Shown here in pieces: positions 13,289 to 21,637 of a stretch of 27,194 nucleotides of DNA; position 1 is the stretch's first letter; every line of letters starts with the position of its first letter. Source of the DNA: a virus; IMG/VR virus record IMGVR_UViG_3300010413_000139, positions 1 through 27,194 of that record, one strand, 5' to 3'. The notes under the pieces were generated by a model. That model ran no database searches. It was not told where the DNA came from and saw nothing but the letters and a program-made list of their open reading frames with translations. The translations under genes were made by a program, and so were the position numbers.

Positions 13289-13905
13289 CTTCCATACTCC
13301 TCTTTAAATGCACCACCCTGGAATCCTTGGCTTGATGTTCCTGTTGGATTATTGGCTGCTGTACTATCTTGTGAATTTTGATTCAAAGTTTTTAAAAGAT
13401 TTTGTAGATCAAAATCAGCTAAGAACTCTAAACCACCCCTTAATCCACCCGTGAAAGCACTTTCTCCCTGTTTAGGCTCATTTCCCTGAGCTTTTAAAGC
13501 AGCATTGAGAAGATTAACTAGATTGTTCTCTCTACTTGACTGATAATCTAGTAAGTTTTTGTTAATCATATCTTGCAAATTGATACCAGATCGAGCTATT
13601 GCATCATTTATCCCAGTACCTCCCTGCAATCTATTCTTAATAAAGCTCTGTTGGATCGCTGGTACAGTCTGATTCTGAAACTGATTAAGCAATGGATTAG
13701 CTACTGATTGTTGGAAAGCATTTTCGTCAGCATTTATTAATCCAGCTAATGGCCCTTCTCCTCGAACAGCCTGCATAATCAATTCAATAATGTTATTTTG
13801 ATTCTTTTGGATATCAGTAAGTGGACTACCTCTTTCTCTTCCAAATACTCCTGACCCTATAGATGCTGCTGCATTGATTAACGCTGCTATTATTGCTGGA
13901 TCCAT
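13285..13905 (-). CDS. Putative internal virion protein with hydrophobic N-terminus
   Basis: 206 residues from ATG 13905 (MDPAIIAALINAAASIGSGVFG), which has SD agagg 6 bases upstream and follows the previous stop by 8 bases. An ATG at 13932 would overlap the upstream gene and put that SD inside the coding region. An Ala/Ile-rich N-terminal helix followed by Gln/Asn-rich helices (NPLLNQFQNQTVPAIQQSFI, INDAIARSGINLQDMINKNL) resembles small ejection proteins of podoviruses, which insert in the host membrane. The C-terminus is low-complexity Asn/Gly/Ser. Confidence 0.58.
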   Translation of the reverse strand: MDPAIIAALINAAASIGSGVFGRERGSPLTDIQKNQNNIIELIMQAVRGEGPLAGLINADENAFQQSVANPLLNQFQNQTVPAIQQSFIKNRLQGGTGINDAIARSGINLQDMINKNLLDYQSSRENNLVNLLNAALKAQGNEPKQGESAFTGGLRGGLEFLADFDLQNLLKTLNQNSQDSTAANNPTGTSSQGFQGGAFKEEYGR

Positions 13906-13913
13906 TTTATCCT

Positions 13914-14192
13914 CTAACTTACTGTTGTCCATGTAACAGCACTTGGGCTTGTGTGCTGAGTTAATACTTCAACTTTATCAGTTGATTGATTGACGTTAAT
14001 TGTTCCTATTGCAAGATTCGTATCATCTGCTTGACCATCAATACCTGTTCCACTTGAATCAAATCTAGTAATTACGTCTGGTTTCAAATTGATTGCTGAG
14101 GCTAACTGACGATACATATTCTTTAGATCACGGACTAGCTCTTCATTGCCCTCTGAACTAGCAAATTGATATTCTTCTGGGATCTTAGTCAT
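13914..14192 (-). CDS. Hypothetical virion-region protein
   Basis: 92 residues, no recognised family. The first 45 residues are helical (EGNEELVRDLKNMYRQLASAI); the second half is Thr/Asp/Asn-rich beta (TGIDGQADDTNLAIGTINVN ... AVTWTTVS). It overlaps the 3' end of the 917-residue gene by 8 bases and has SD aggat. Its place between the nozzle-like and ejection genes suggests a small tail or virion component. Confidence 0.5.
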   Translation of the reverse strand: MTKIPEEYQFASSEGNEELVRDLKNMYRQLASAINLKPDVITRFDSSGTGIDGQADDTNLAIGTINVNQSTDKVEVLTQHTSPSAVTWTTVS

Positions 14193-16938
14193 TTGTAAAT
14201 CCTGCTCTCTCAGCTCTTATACGTAAAGACTTAATTATCAATTGATTGCTTCTTGACAATTGTTCCATCTTTATTGTATGGAAATCCGCAATGTTTTCAA
14301 CAGATAATTTAACATATTCTTTCTTTTTAACAGTAGAAGTTGGTTGTATAATAACATTTTTAATATAGTCATTATCTCCATTGCTATCTTCAAGGCTTAC
14401 GAGCATTGAAGCTCCATTGTTATCGATAAGAAACTCAATCTCTTTTAGGTAGCATTGTCTACCTTCTTCACGCCAAGGATTAAACTCATTAAGTACAGCT
14501 CTAAAGTCGATAACCTTCGAAACTAATCCACCAGTTGAATAGGCTGTGAATGAAGTTGTATCAACATTAAGAGTAATTGTATTCGTAGTTTTTGCTGTTA
14601 TAGTGTAATACTCAAGTCCACTATCATTTGAATTAATTCCACTATTTCCATCATCATCTTCCATACCTTCTACATTTTCGATCTTAACAGTATCTCCAAC
14701 TTCAAAAGCATGTTCATCTATAGTCAATACTGCTGAAGAAGCTTGTGTGATCCCAAAGATACGATTCGTGTAGTCATCAAAATCTTGATTAAGCTCATAG
14801 ATAAACCCATAGTCATCGCCTGCTAAATCTTTTTTATAAGCTTGACTTAACCCTAAAGTATTCAATGTTTCTTCAGTTGTGTTTAATGAAACCCAACTAG
14901 CCTTTACGCTTTCATCAATCTGATTCAAAATTAATGAATAACCAGTTTCACTATGTCCAAAGCAAGAAAATCGCTGATTAAACTTTGACCAAGATTTTTC
15001 CTGCCAATTATGAGTTAATACCTTATCTTGAGTATCTGTTAGTGTATTTTCAGAACTGCTGTAAGCAAACATTATCTGACGATTTGTATTGTCATATCCT
15101 CCATAGGTAAGATCAATATCGACTGGATCAACTTCATCCCTAGTAAAATTTGGAATATCATCATCGACTAGCAACACTCTATTCGTATCGTTATCCATGA
15201 TTCCAATCTTACCAAATGATTCCACTTTAGACGATCTAGCTACACTAGCAAATGAAGCTTCCGTACCAAACTCATTTGACAGTTCTCTTGTTGAATAGGG
15301 GTTAAATGGATCTACAGTCTTCTCAAGCATCCAATTAGACTCATAGAGTGTCAATGCGACCATATCATCAACTATCTGATATCCACTTAGAAAATCCCTA
15401 GTATCGAGATTGATAAGCCCTGATCCTGATGTATTGAACTTATCTCCATTTCCTGATGAATTGCGTATAGCAGAATAGAGTATTCCTTGCTGATAAGCTA
15501 TGCCTGCAAGCGTTGGATAGACAAAGTTAATCCTTTCACCATAGAAAAATACATGCTTAGCTCTTGTCAAAGTCTGAGGACTAGCCCCAAATGCTTCATA
15601 ATCTGCATTATCGACTGCATTTGTAAACCTTTTTATCCCATAACCATCATAGAAATAGACATCATCCAATCCCTGACCAGTAAAGACAAATCGTCCATTG
15701 TAATCCTTATCAGGATACGATGTCCCACTCACATAGTCTTCATTGTTGGTTATCCCAAGAGTAGTAATAGGATCTGAGCTTGTAAAAGGAACCTGTTGGA
15801 GCGTATTTGTATTGCCATCATACTTGTATAGATAGTTCTTATCAAAGACAAGCATCTCTCTGGTTTCGTTTTCATCAATATGCTCAAATATTCCCATTAT
15901 TCGTAGAGAAGCATAGTAATAATAGGTAAGAGAAAGTGTTGTGGCTGTCAACGCTCCATCAAATCCTACTTCAATTTCTCCCGTAGTCCAATTGATCGTA
16001 TTGTCCAAACTACAATCGACATTGCCTACAAAGATAGCTCCATCATTATTCAAATAATCTATTGTAAATAGGTCTCCACCAGTCAAAGGTGTATCAAATG
16101 TAACAATGACTTCACCTGTTGTTTCATCAACAGAGTTCGTACCACCAGCATTATAATCCCCTGAAAAAGACCATCCTCCTGAGTAAGAAGCAACGATCTC
16201 CTTAACGCCTAGCAAAGAATCCGTTATTGATATCGTAATATCAGATAAATCTAATGGTATTGGTGTCAAACAGAAAGTGAATGTATTTGTATTAGTGCTA
16301 TATCCTGCATGAGGAGCTGCATAGATATTGACAGTTTTAGATTTATCATCGTTATAGACTGTGACATAGTTTCTAACCAATGGAATATTAGCGATAGTAA
16401 AAGTCTGCTGAGCAGTTGCAGTAGCTGTTAAGGAATTGTCAGTAGTAATTTCATAAGTTACTAATATTGAATCTCCACCTGTCAAAGTAGTATCAAATGT
16501 AACCGTTATATCCCCTGAAGAAGCATTGATTGAATTTGTTCCTCCACTATCATAATCACCTGAGAATACCCAAGTAGTTCCATTATATGTTGATTTTATC
16601 TGTTTTGCACCTAAAACAGAATCATCTACATTAATAATAATATAGGTTGTCTTAACTGGTGTAATAGATAAATTAAATGTTTGTTCCGCATTATTATCAG
16701 AATTTTTAACATCTTCATCCTTTATTAAGTCACTTGAAGGCAACATCCCCTTAGAAGCTACAAGTGGCCAATCACTCAATCCACCTGTCGCAAATTGTTG
16801 GAACCCTAAACGAGATTTAAGCTCTTGACGATAGATGAAACCATCTTCTAAGTCAGAATAAGAACCTGAAGGCTCTAAAAATGTTACACCACTCTTAGAA
16901 ATACCTTTATTAAATCCTGATATTTCAAAAATTGGCAC
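14185..16938 (-). CDS. Tail nozzle / DNA-stabilisation-like protein with inserted beta repeats
   Basis: 917 residues from a GTG start with SD ggaggt. The N-terminus MPIFEISGFNKGISKSG and the segment RQELKSRLGFQQFATGG are typical of podoviral hub/nozzle proteins (P22 gp10-like, T7 gp12-like). The middle has propeller-like blades: FNPYSTRELSNEFGTEASFA, GKIGIMDNDTNRVLLVDDD, TYGGYDNTNRQIMFAYSS, VLTHNWQEKSWSKFNQRFSC. Residues about 88-341 hold two full tandem domains plus a partial one, each with L-G-x-K/E-x-I, W-x-FSGDY-x-x-GGTNS and G-x-I/V-x-VTFDT-x-LTGGD. Without this block the protein is near 660 residues. It would close the portal channel beneath the adaptor. Confidence 0.65.
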   Translation of the reverse strand: MPIFEISGFNKGISKSGVTFLEPSGSYSDLEDGFIYRQELKSRLGFQQFATGGLSDWPLVASKGMLPSSDLIKDEDVKNSDNNAEQTFNLSITPVKTTYIIINVDDSVLGAKQIKSTYNGTTWVFSGDYDSGGTNSINASSGDITVTFDTTLTGGDSILVTYEITTDNSLTATATAQQTFTIANIPLVRNYVTVYNDDKSKTVNIYAAPHAGYSTNTNTFTFCLTPIPLDLSDITISITDSLLGVKEIVASYSGGWSFSGDYNAGGTNSVDETTGEVIVTFDTPLTGGDLFTIDYLNNDGAIFVGNVDCSLDNTINWTTGEIEVGFDGALTATTLSLTYYYYASLRIMGIFEHIDENETREMLVFDKNYLYKYDGNTNTLQQVPFTSSDPITTLGITNNEDYVSGTSYPDKDYNGRFVFTGQGLDDVYFYDGYGIKRFTNAVDNADYEAFGASPQTLTRAKHVFFYGERINFVYPTLAGIAYQQGILYSAIRNSSGNGDKFNTSGSGLINLDTRDFLSGYQIVDDMVALTLYESNWMLEKTVDPFNPYSTRELSNEFGTEASFASVARSSKVESFGKIGIMDNDTNRVLLVDDDIPNFTRDEVDPVDIDLTYGGYDNTNRQIMFAYSSSENTLTDTQDKVLTHNWQEKSWSKFNQRFSCFGHSETGYSLILNQIDESVKASWVSLNTTEETLNTLGLSQAYKKDLAGDDYGFIYELNQDFDDYTNRIFGITQASSAVLTIDEHAFEVGDTVKIENVEGMEDDDGNSGINSNDSGLEYYTITAKTTNTITLNVDTTSFTAYSTGGLVSKVIDFRAVLNEFNPWREEGRQCYLKEIEFLIDNNGASMLVSLEDSNGDNDYIKNVIIQPTSTVKKKEYVKLSVENIADFHTIKMEQLSRSNQLIIKSLRIRAERAGFTND

Positions 16939-17589
16939 TTAACCTCCGACTATGCTAATCATTCCGACTAATGGATCTCTTAGACTTCCTGAGCTTGTTG
17001 AAGAAAATGAAACCATAACACTATTTTCACTTATATAGGTATTTTTTGATGTGTCTGATGGGATTCCTACACTTAGCGGTGATTCATTTGTTGATGAAGA
17101 TCGCATAGCAGAACCATTGACAATGTAATTTTTTGAAGGGAGTGCATTAGTAAAGGTAATCAAATATTTTCCAGTTGAATCTTGTTTTACACTTGCTACA
17201 TTGTGAGAATATTTGATCGTTGTTGTAAAAGTTGTTTGATTTACTTCAAAATGTACTATTGCTCTCATTCCAAGTTGAAGATAATGATCCGCACTGGAAA
17301 TCTTCTTATAGAAATAGGGTTCTTCTGACTGTACGTCAGGAGCTTCTCCTGCTGTCTTATTTCTACAGTAGTACATCCCATCTAATCCAGTAGGCAACGA
17401 AGTAGGATCAGCAGACTGAACAGTCATATTGACTTGCTTATGATATCCATTCTTACTAGAATCCTCATTCCAATAATGATCTAAAGGCATCTTATTGGTA
17501 ATATAGGTCGTATTCTGTTGCTGAAAGGGCACATTCGCTTTTGCACTTTTTGTCCCATCAGGACTTACTGTATTCCATGTATCTGTCAT
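16939..17589 (-). CDS. Structural protein of unknown function
   Basis: 216 residues, beta-rich. The N-terminal half mentions SVQ-like surface segments (NKMPLDHYWNEDSSKNGYHK, PTSLPTGLDGMYYCRN, EEPYFYKKISSADHYLQLG), and the end ...LRDPLVGMISIVGG resembles C-terminal strands of tail-associated proteins. It is coupled to its neighbour by ATGA. Its location between adaptor-like and nozzle-like genes suggests a tail or head-completion component, possibly a small spike or fibre-anchor. Confidence 0.52.
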   Translation of the reverse strand: MTDTWNTVSPDGTKSAKANVPFQQQNTTYITNKMPLDHYWNEDSSKNGYHKQVNMTVQSADPTSLPTGLDGMYYCRNKTAGEAPDVQSEEPYFYKKISSADHYLQLGMRAIVHFEVNQTTFTTTIKYSHNVASVKQDSTGKYLITFTNALPSKNYIVNGSAMRSSSTNESPLSVGIPSDTSKNTYISENSVMVSFSSTSSGSLRDPLVGMISIVGG

Positions 17590-18263
17590 ATGAAACTCGG
17601 CTTTGTTCTTCCAATTTTAAGTTGATGATGTGTTCTAGCCATCAAATTCTTCTTTTCACGTTTGAAACCCATCTTAATCTTATTAAGTCTCTCGTCATCA
17701 TAATTATTGTCTAGAGCGAAGTTTAAAGCTCCTCCATACGCAAAATAACGCACATAATAAGAAAATGGAAGGTCTTCATTGCCAGCGTCTGTTGTGCTTT
17801 CATCGAACTCTTGAATTTGCGTATATCCAAAGATTCTAACGGTGTAACTTTGATCGGGTATTCCCCTAAAGACAAATTGGTTTCCATAATAAAGCATGTC
17901 TATTGGCATACCAGTTGGTATATCTGCTACAGTAAACTGATCCCATTTTCCATAGAAATCGACTGGATTTAGGTATACATTTAGTGGATTATTATCCACA
18001 TATGCAGTCAATGAAATACTAGCGAAATCGGATGAAGCTCCAACATCATTAAATGTATATACTCCATCCGCTGGTGTCGTATTTATGGTAAACTCTAGCG
18101 TACCATTTAACTCGATGAAACGAGTTATATGAGGAAAAGCAGTTATTACGAAATCGTTTAGGTGTCTAATAAGTATGGCATCAGAGCTAGAAGGATCATT
18201 TGTATTCCTACGAGATAATACATTTCTCATTATCGTTAAACAATCATCGACTTGTCTGCTCAT
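17586..18263 (-). CDS. Putative head-tail adaptor/connector protein
   Basis: 225 residues. The N-terminal helix-rich part (MSRQVDDCLTIMRNVLSRRN, AILIRHLNDFVITAFPHITRF) leads into a beta domain (FYGKWDQFTVADIPTGMPIDMLYYGN), then PFSYYVRYFAYGGALNFALDNN and a basic C-terminus (GFKREKKNLMARTHHQLKIGRT). This helical-beta-helical order and size, next to the nozzle gene, suit a P22 gp4-like or T7 gp11-like adaptor that binds beneath the portal. Identification is by architecture and position. Start overlaps the previous stop (TAATG). Confidence 0.55.
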   Translation of the reverse strand: MSRQVDDCLTIMRNVLSRRNTNDPSSSDAILIRHLNDFVITAFPHITRFIELNGTLEFTINTTPADGVYTFNDVGASSDFASISLTAYVDNNPLNVYLNPVDFYGKWDQFTVADIPTGMPIDMLYYGNQFVFRGIPDQSYTVRIFGYTQIQEFDESTTDAGNEDLPFSYYVRYFAYGGALNFALDNNYDDERLNKIKMGFKREKKNLMARTHHQLKIGRTKPSFI

Positions 18264-18769
18264 TAATCCTCTTCAAATACACTTCTTAAAGCAAATCTCT
18301 TCTCATAATGAGAGATTCTTGTTTCTTTTGAACCATCAGCATTCTCAAACCAATCCCAGATCGGCACACCTTTTTGAGCTAAAAACTTTAATACAGCTAT
18401 AGGAAGATCATAGACTTTCCCAGGGTATAAAGTTTTTTGAAAATCAATCATATCTGTACAGAGTTTAACAGGTAAAGCATTCTTAGGCTGATCTACTCTT
18501 TCAAAGACTACTCTCTGAGTTGGATGATATTCTAATGGACATTGCTTAATTGGATAAATACAACGTTTTGCTCTCTTATTCTCAAGTCTGGCTCTGCGGT
18601 TATATTCTTTATAATCTGCATAGCATTCTAATGGCAAAAACTCTATAGGAGTTTCTTTTTGAACTGCTTCCTTCTTTTCTTCAAGTATCTGAGGAAGAGT
18701 AAGTTTAGCAACTTCTTCTTCCCGGACCTCTTCCACAGGATTTACTTTTTTAGGTCTTCCTCTCGGCAT
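18263..18769 (-). CDS. Conserved virion-region protein with AT-hook-like N-terminus
   Basis: 168 residues. The N-terminus MPRGRPKKVNP contains an AT-hook-like R-G-R-P-K-K. The second half VFERVDQPKNALPVKLCTDM, LYPGKVYDLPIAVLKFLAQKG, W...E-x-RISHYEKRFALRSVFEED resembles a widespread short phage protein found between capsid and connector genes. Function unknown; DNA contact is a possibility from the N-terminus. SD aggag precedes the ATG. Confidence 0.55.
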   Translation of the reverse strand: MPRGRPKKVNPVEEVREEEVAKLTLPQILEEKKEAVQKETPIEFLPLECYADYKEYNRRARLENKRAKRCIYPIKQCPLEYHPTQRVVFERVDQPKNALPVKLCTDMIDFQKTLYPGKVYDLPIAVLKFLAQKGVPIWDWFENADGSKETRISHYEKRFALRSVFEED

Positions 18770-18777
18770 TTTATCTC

Positions 18778-19095
18778 CTAATTTGAGTTATATATAAAAT
18801 CGAACTGTATCAAATTGCTTTGACCATTTGATACATAGGTTTTTTGGTTACTCGTATCAATATTTTCATTAGTATAGGGATCATGCAAACTAAAGCTAGT
18901 AGAATCTATAACTTTTATCTTGAATCTTCCATTTACTAAAGAATCCATACCATACGAGTGATTACCAGCTTCACCCATATTGGTGAGTCTGACAAATTGA
19001 TTACTTGAAAGATTATGAGCTGTGCTAGTCGTAACTACTGCTGGCGAAGCTTTAGTTATTGTACTGATATCTCTTTTGTAATCGGTAACGCCCAT
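18778..19095 (-). CDS. Small protein made of one FCCH-like beta domain
   Basis: 105 residues. The core, residues about 8-85, is I-S-T-I-TKASPAVVTTS-x-AHNLS then V-R-L-T-N-M-G-EAG...YGMDSLVNGRFKIKVID-x-T-S-FSLHDP and D-T-S-x-x-x-TYVS. It copies residues 101-183 of the capsid-associated protein encoded at 19288-20001. Domains of this kind (ubiquitin-activating-enzyme FCCH-like) recur in phage virion proteins. Its ATG overlaps the stop of the 48-residue gene (TAATG at 19093-19097). Probably a decoration or head-associated protein. Confidence 0.58.
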   Translation of the reverse strand: MGVTDYKRDISTITKASPAVVTTSTAHNLSSNQFVRLTNMGEAGNHSYGMDSLVNGRFKIKVIDSTSFSLHDPYTNENIDTSNQKTYVSNGQSNLIQFDFIYNSN

Positions 19096-19241
19096 TATTT
19101 CTTTTTCTTTTTAGACTTTCCAGCATAGCTATATGCGATAGCTACAGCCTGCTTAACAGGTTTTCCTGCTTTTACTTCTGTAGCTACATTCTTTGAAAAC
19201 CCTTTCTTCGTTTTGGCCTTCTTTCCTTTGACTAATGGCAT
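19095..19241 (-). CDS. 48-residue basic protein, DUF6496-like
   Basis: ATG 19241 has an ideal SD (ggaggaaag). The product MPLVKGKKAKTKKGFSKNVA, TEVKAGKPVKQAVAIAYSYA, GKSKKKKK is lysine-rich with the S-K-N-x-x-x-E-x-x-AGKPVKQAVAIAY-x-x-AGKS pattern. I recognise this as the short conserved phage family DUF6496, often found near capsid and terminase genes. Function is unknown; strong positive charge suggests contact with packaged DNA. It is coupled to the next gene by TAATG. It is too short for most gene callers. Confidence 0.78.
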   Translation of the reverse strand: MPLVKGKKAKTKKGFSKNVATEVKAGKPVKQAVAIAYSYAGKSKKKKK

Positions 19242-19255
19242 CTTTCCTCCAAAGA

Positions 19256-19278
19256 ACCGTACCCACTAGGGGTACGGT
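19256..19278 (-). terminator. Hairpin after capsid-associated gene (attenuating terminator)
   Basis: accgtaccc (19256-19264) and gggtacggt (19270-19278) form a perfect 9-bp GC-rich stem with a 5-base loop. Read leftward it is followed only by tctttgg, a poor U-tract, then the SD of the 48-residue gene. It may partly stop transcription after the highly expressed capsid genes or protect the upstream mRNA 3' end. Confidence 0.55.
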
Positions 19279-19287
19279 ATATTAAAT

Positions 19288-20001
19288 TTAAGCGATATCT
19301 CCAAGAGTATCATAAGTACCAAATTTGATAGCTTCGAAGTAAACGACATCACTGTCATCACCTGCTACAGCAGTACCAAATGTTAGTTTATAGACAACTG
19401 GATCATAGCTAAACTTACGAGAATCTACACGAGTCTCTAGGTTAACTTCACCACCACTTACATAAGTCTGATAGCTTGTAGAATCAATATCTTCACCAGA
19501 TACAGGGTCTTGTAGACTAAATGTAGTCGTAGTCAAGACAACGATCTTATAGCGTTGATTATTGAGTTCATCCATTCCATAGTCAACTTTACCAGCATCT
19601 CCCAACTGAGTGATTCTAACAATATCACCTGTTGAGTATCCATGAGCTGCTGATGTTGTAACTACACAAGGATCAGCTTTAGTGACACCTGAGATAGTTG
19701 CTCTATAAGCAGTTGCTCCACCTGTAGTATTTGCCTCAGTGAAACCATTAGTAGTCTCCTGCAATACAGAAGAACCGTCTCCACCTCCATCGTTAGCAAT
19801 CTTTTGAATTTGGATTGCATCACCAGCAGGCATCCCTCTATACCAAACAGAAATTGGCTTTTTCAAGTCTGTTCCAGCTTGCGTATAGTTCCAAACCATT
19901 ACACGGTCAGGTTGAAATGGTAGTGTAAAAGTATAAGCTCCTCCATCAGCGATGTAAGAAGCTCCGTAGGTCATCGTTTGACCTTGATCTAAATCAGCCA
20001 T
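19288..20001 (-). CDS. Capsid-associated protein with FCCH-like domain
   Basis: 237 residues. The N-terminal part (MTYGASYIADGGAYTFTLPF, DRVMVWNYTQAGTDLKKPIS, VWYRGMPAGDAIQIQKIAND) is typical of a protein that follows the capsid gene in many podoviruses. Residues 101-183 are the FCCH-like domain shared with the 18778-19095 product. The C-terminus (VYKLTFGTAVAGDDSDVVYFEAIKFG) is a final beta-hairpin. SD aaggggg, 5 bases upstream, predicts high expression. Likely a decoration or head-stabilising protein. Confidence 0.62.
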   Translation of the reverse strand: MADLDQGQTMTYGASYIADGGAYTFTLPFQPDRVMVWNYTQAGTDLKKPISVWYRGMPAGDAIQIQKIANDGGGDGSSVLQETTNGFTEANTTGGATAYRATISGVTKADPCVVTTSAAHGYSTGDIVRITQLGDAGKVDYGMDELNNQRYKIVVLTTTTFSLQDPVSGEDIDSTSYQTYVSGGEVNLETRVDSRKFSYDPVVYKLTFGTAVAGDDSDVVYFEAIKFGTYDTLGDIA

Positions 20002-20011
20002 TTATTCCCCC

Positions 20012-20956
20012 TTATGAGCTTTTAGTAGATTGAAGGATGCAGATATGTGAGTCATCCAAAATTCCAGCATTAAACCAAGCTGTAAAGCCCATAGACTGAG
20101 TTCTATTTAATCTATCATTGAAACCAAGAGGCTTCATAATCATCTCTGTAGATACTTCATCAATAGTTACATATCCGTAAGCATTAGCTCCAACAAATGT
20201 ATTGTTATACACAGGATTAGCATCAGAACTTACGGTAACAAGTGTTGAGCAACACCATCTTGCTTCATCAGTAGCACCAAACTCAGAATCAAGAATTTCT
20301 CCTGAAATGCGAGTTCCATAAGCAGCATGAGGAAGGAATGAAGGCAATGCCCGAATATCTTTTTTAAGACGAGTATGAGCCATTACCCAATAGGCTTCTT
20401 CAATTGGCCCAGTACCTACGCCATCAGATGCAGGGATAACAGGAGTCATCTTCTCTGTATCACCTTCATCTAGATATTCAACAGCACGGTTTACGTCGAT
20501 TTGATTAAGCTCAGTAATGGTCAATCCATTGGAACCGTTAACACAAGTAATTACGGAGCTGGCACTCGCCAAAACATCACGTGTAACCTTGTCCAGCATA
20601 GTCCACATGCACTGATTCAAGTTATCAGCAATGCCATTAGCTGTATCATCTTCAACAATAAGGTTTACTTTTCTAGAAAGTAGGACTAGTTTTCCAAATT
20701 CTTGAACTTGTACTTGAATATTAAAATCTTGTACAACTTCAGGAGCTGGATCAGCATCTTCAGGAAGAACAACAGGATCTGAATTAAGATTCTCTTGCCT
20801 TCTAAAAGCCATTACATCTGTTTCTTTGGTTGGAAGCAAAAAGCTTAAACCAAAGTTATTATGAATATTTTTGGGCTTAGATCGTTGCAATAAAGCACGA
20901 TGCGCCCAAGCATTAGTCATTGTTCCATATACGGTGGAATCGGTGACACCTGTCAT
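20012..20956 (-). CDS. Major capsid protein, N4-gp56 type
   Basis: 314 residues. Segments that fit the N4-gp56/HK97-fold family are the basic N-terminus WAHRALLQRSKPKNIHNNFG, FRRQENLNSDPVVLPEDADP, VQVQEFGKLVLLSRKVNLIV, LDKVTRDVLASAS, the E-A-Y-W-V-M-A-H-TRLKKDI-RAL strand, GEILDSEFGATDEARWCCST, GANAYGYVTIDE and the C-terminal MGFTAWFNAGILDDSHICIL. The last matches the usual ...K-x-x-A-x-x-IL strand. It lies just downstream of a scaffold-like gene. SD ggag precedes the ATG. It would form the icosahedral shell. Confidence 0.82.
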   Translation of the reverse strand: MTGVTDSTVYGTMTNAWAHRALLQRSKPKNIHNNFGLSFLLPTKETDVMAFRRQENLNSDPVVLPEDADPAPEVVQDFNIQVQVQEFGKLVLLSRKVNLIVEDDTANGIADNLNQCMWTMLDKVTRDVLASASSVITCVNGSNGLTITELNQIDVNRAVEYLDEGDTEKMTPVIPASDGVGTGPIEEAYWVMAHTRLKKDIRALPSFLPHAAYGTRISGEILDSEFGATDEARWCCSTLVTVSSDANPVYNNTFVGANAYGYVTIDEVSTEMIMKPLGFNDRLNRTQSMGFTAWFNAGILDDSHICILQSTKSS

Positions 20957-20974
20957 GTTTTAACACTCCATAGG

Positions 20975-21598
20975 TTATCTCCGCTTAATTTGCTTTCGCC
21001 TCCATTCATTGAACTCTTTATCAGTCATACCCATAACATCAATGGTTTGATTAACACCTGCGGACTTAGGACGGCTAGCAGGAGAAGCTGGAGCCTCAAT
21101 TTCTTTAACTGGTTCTCTTTTTTCTGCTGTTTGCACTTTTCCATGTCCTTTTAATTGATCCCATGCTTCTTGATAACGATTCTTTGAATTGGCAATCGCA
21201 TAAGCGAGATGAGGTTTTTCTTCTAATAATTCTTGTAGATGTTCATCGACATAAATAGCTTCTCTAGCATTACGCTCTTTCCACTCTTCTTCTCGAACAT
21301 CTCGTTTAATTTCTTCTTTGTCGATGTTTCTTTGACTGTCATAGTCACCTTTTGTCAATGTTTCATATCTTGAATCATCTTCCTGAGGTGCTTGTTGTCT
21401 TTGATTCATCAATTGAGCCATTTGTTCTTGAAGCATTCTATTTTGTGCTTCTAACTCTTGGCCTCTTTTTTTCTGTTTGATAAAGGTTTTAAGAGGAACA
21501 CTTTCGTTACGAGATTCATCTGACGATGTATCTTCATTTCTAATTGGTTCAGCATCTTTTACTTCATCTTGCGTCGTTGTTGGAGCTTCAACAGACAT
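20975..21598 (-). CDS. Capsid scaffolding protein
   Basis: 207 residues, acidic N-terminus (DEVKDAEPIRNEDTSSDESR) and highly charged coiled coil (KKRGQELEAQNRMLQEQMAQ; IDKEEIKRDVREEEWKERNA). The C-terminus ends in a short basic helical segment (MTDKEFNEWRRKQIKRR). Composition, size and position immediately before the capsid gene are those of a podoviral scaffold, whose C-terminal basic helix binds the capsid protein. SD aaggag, 6-7 bases upstream. No protease is seen. Confidence 0.75.
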   Translation of the reverse strand: MSVEAPTTTQDEVKDAEPIRNEDTSSDESRNESVPLKTFIKQKKRGQELEAQNRMLQEQMAQLMNQRQQAPQEDDSRYETLTKGDYDSQRNIDKEEIKRDVREEEWKERNAREAIYVDEHLQELLEEKPHLAYAIANSKNRYQEAWDQLKGHGKVQTAEKREPVKEIEAPASPASRPKSAGVNQTIDVMGMTDKEFNEWRRKQIKRR

Positions 21599-21637
21599 AT
21601 TTTTTCTCCTTATTACTAGATTTACCCTTCTAGAAGG

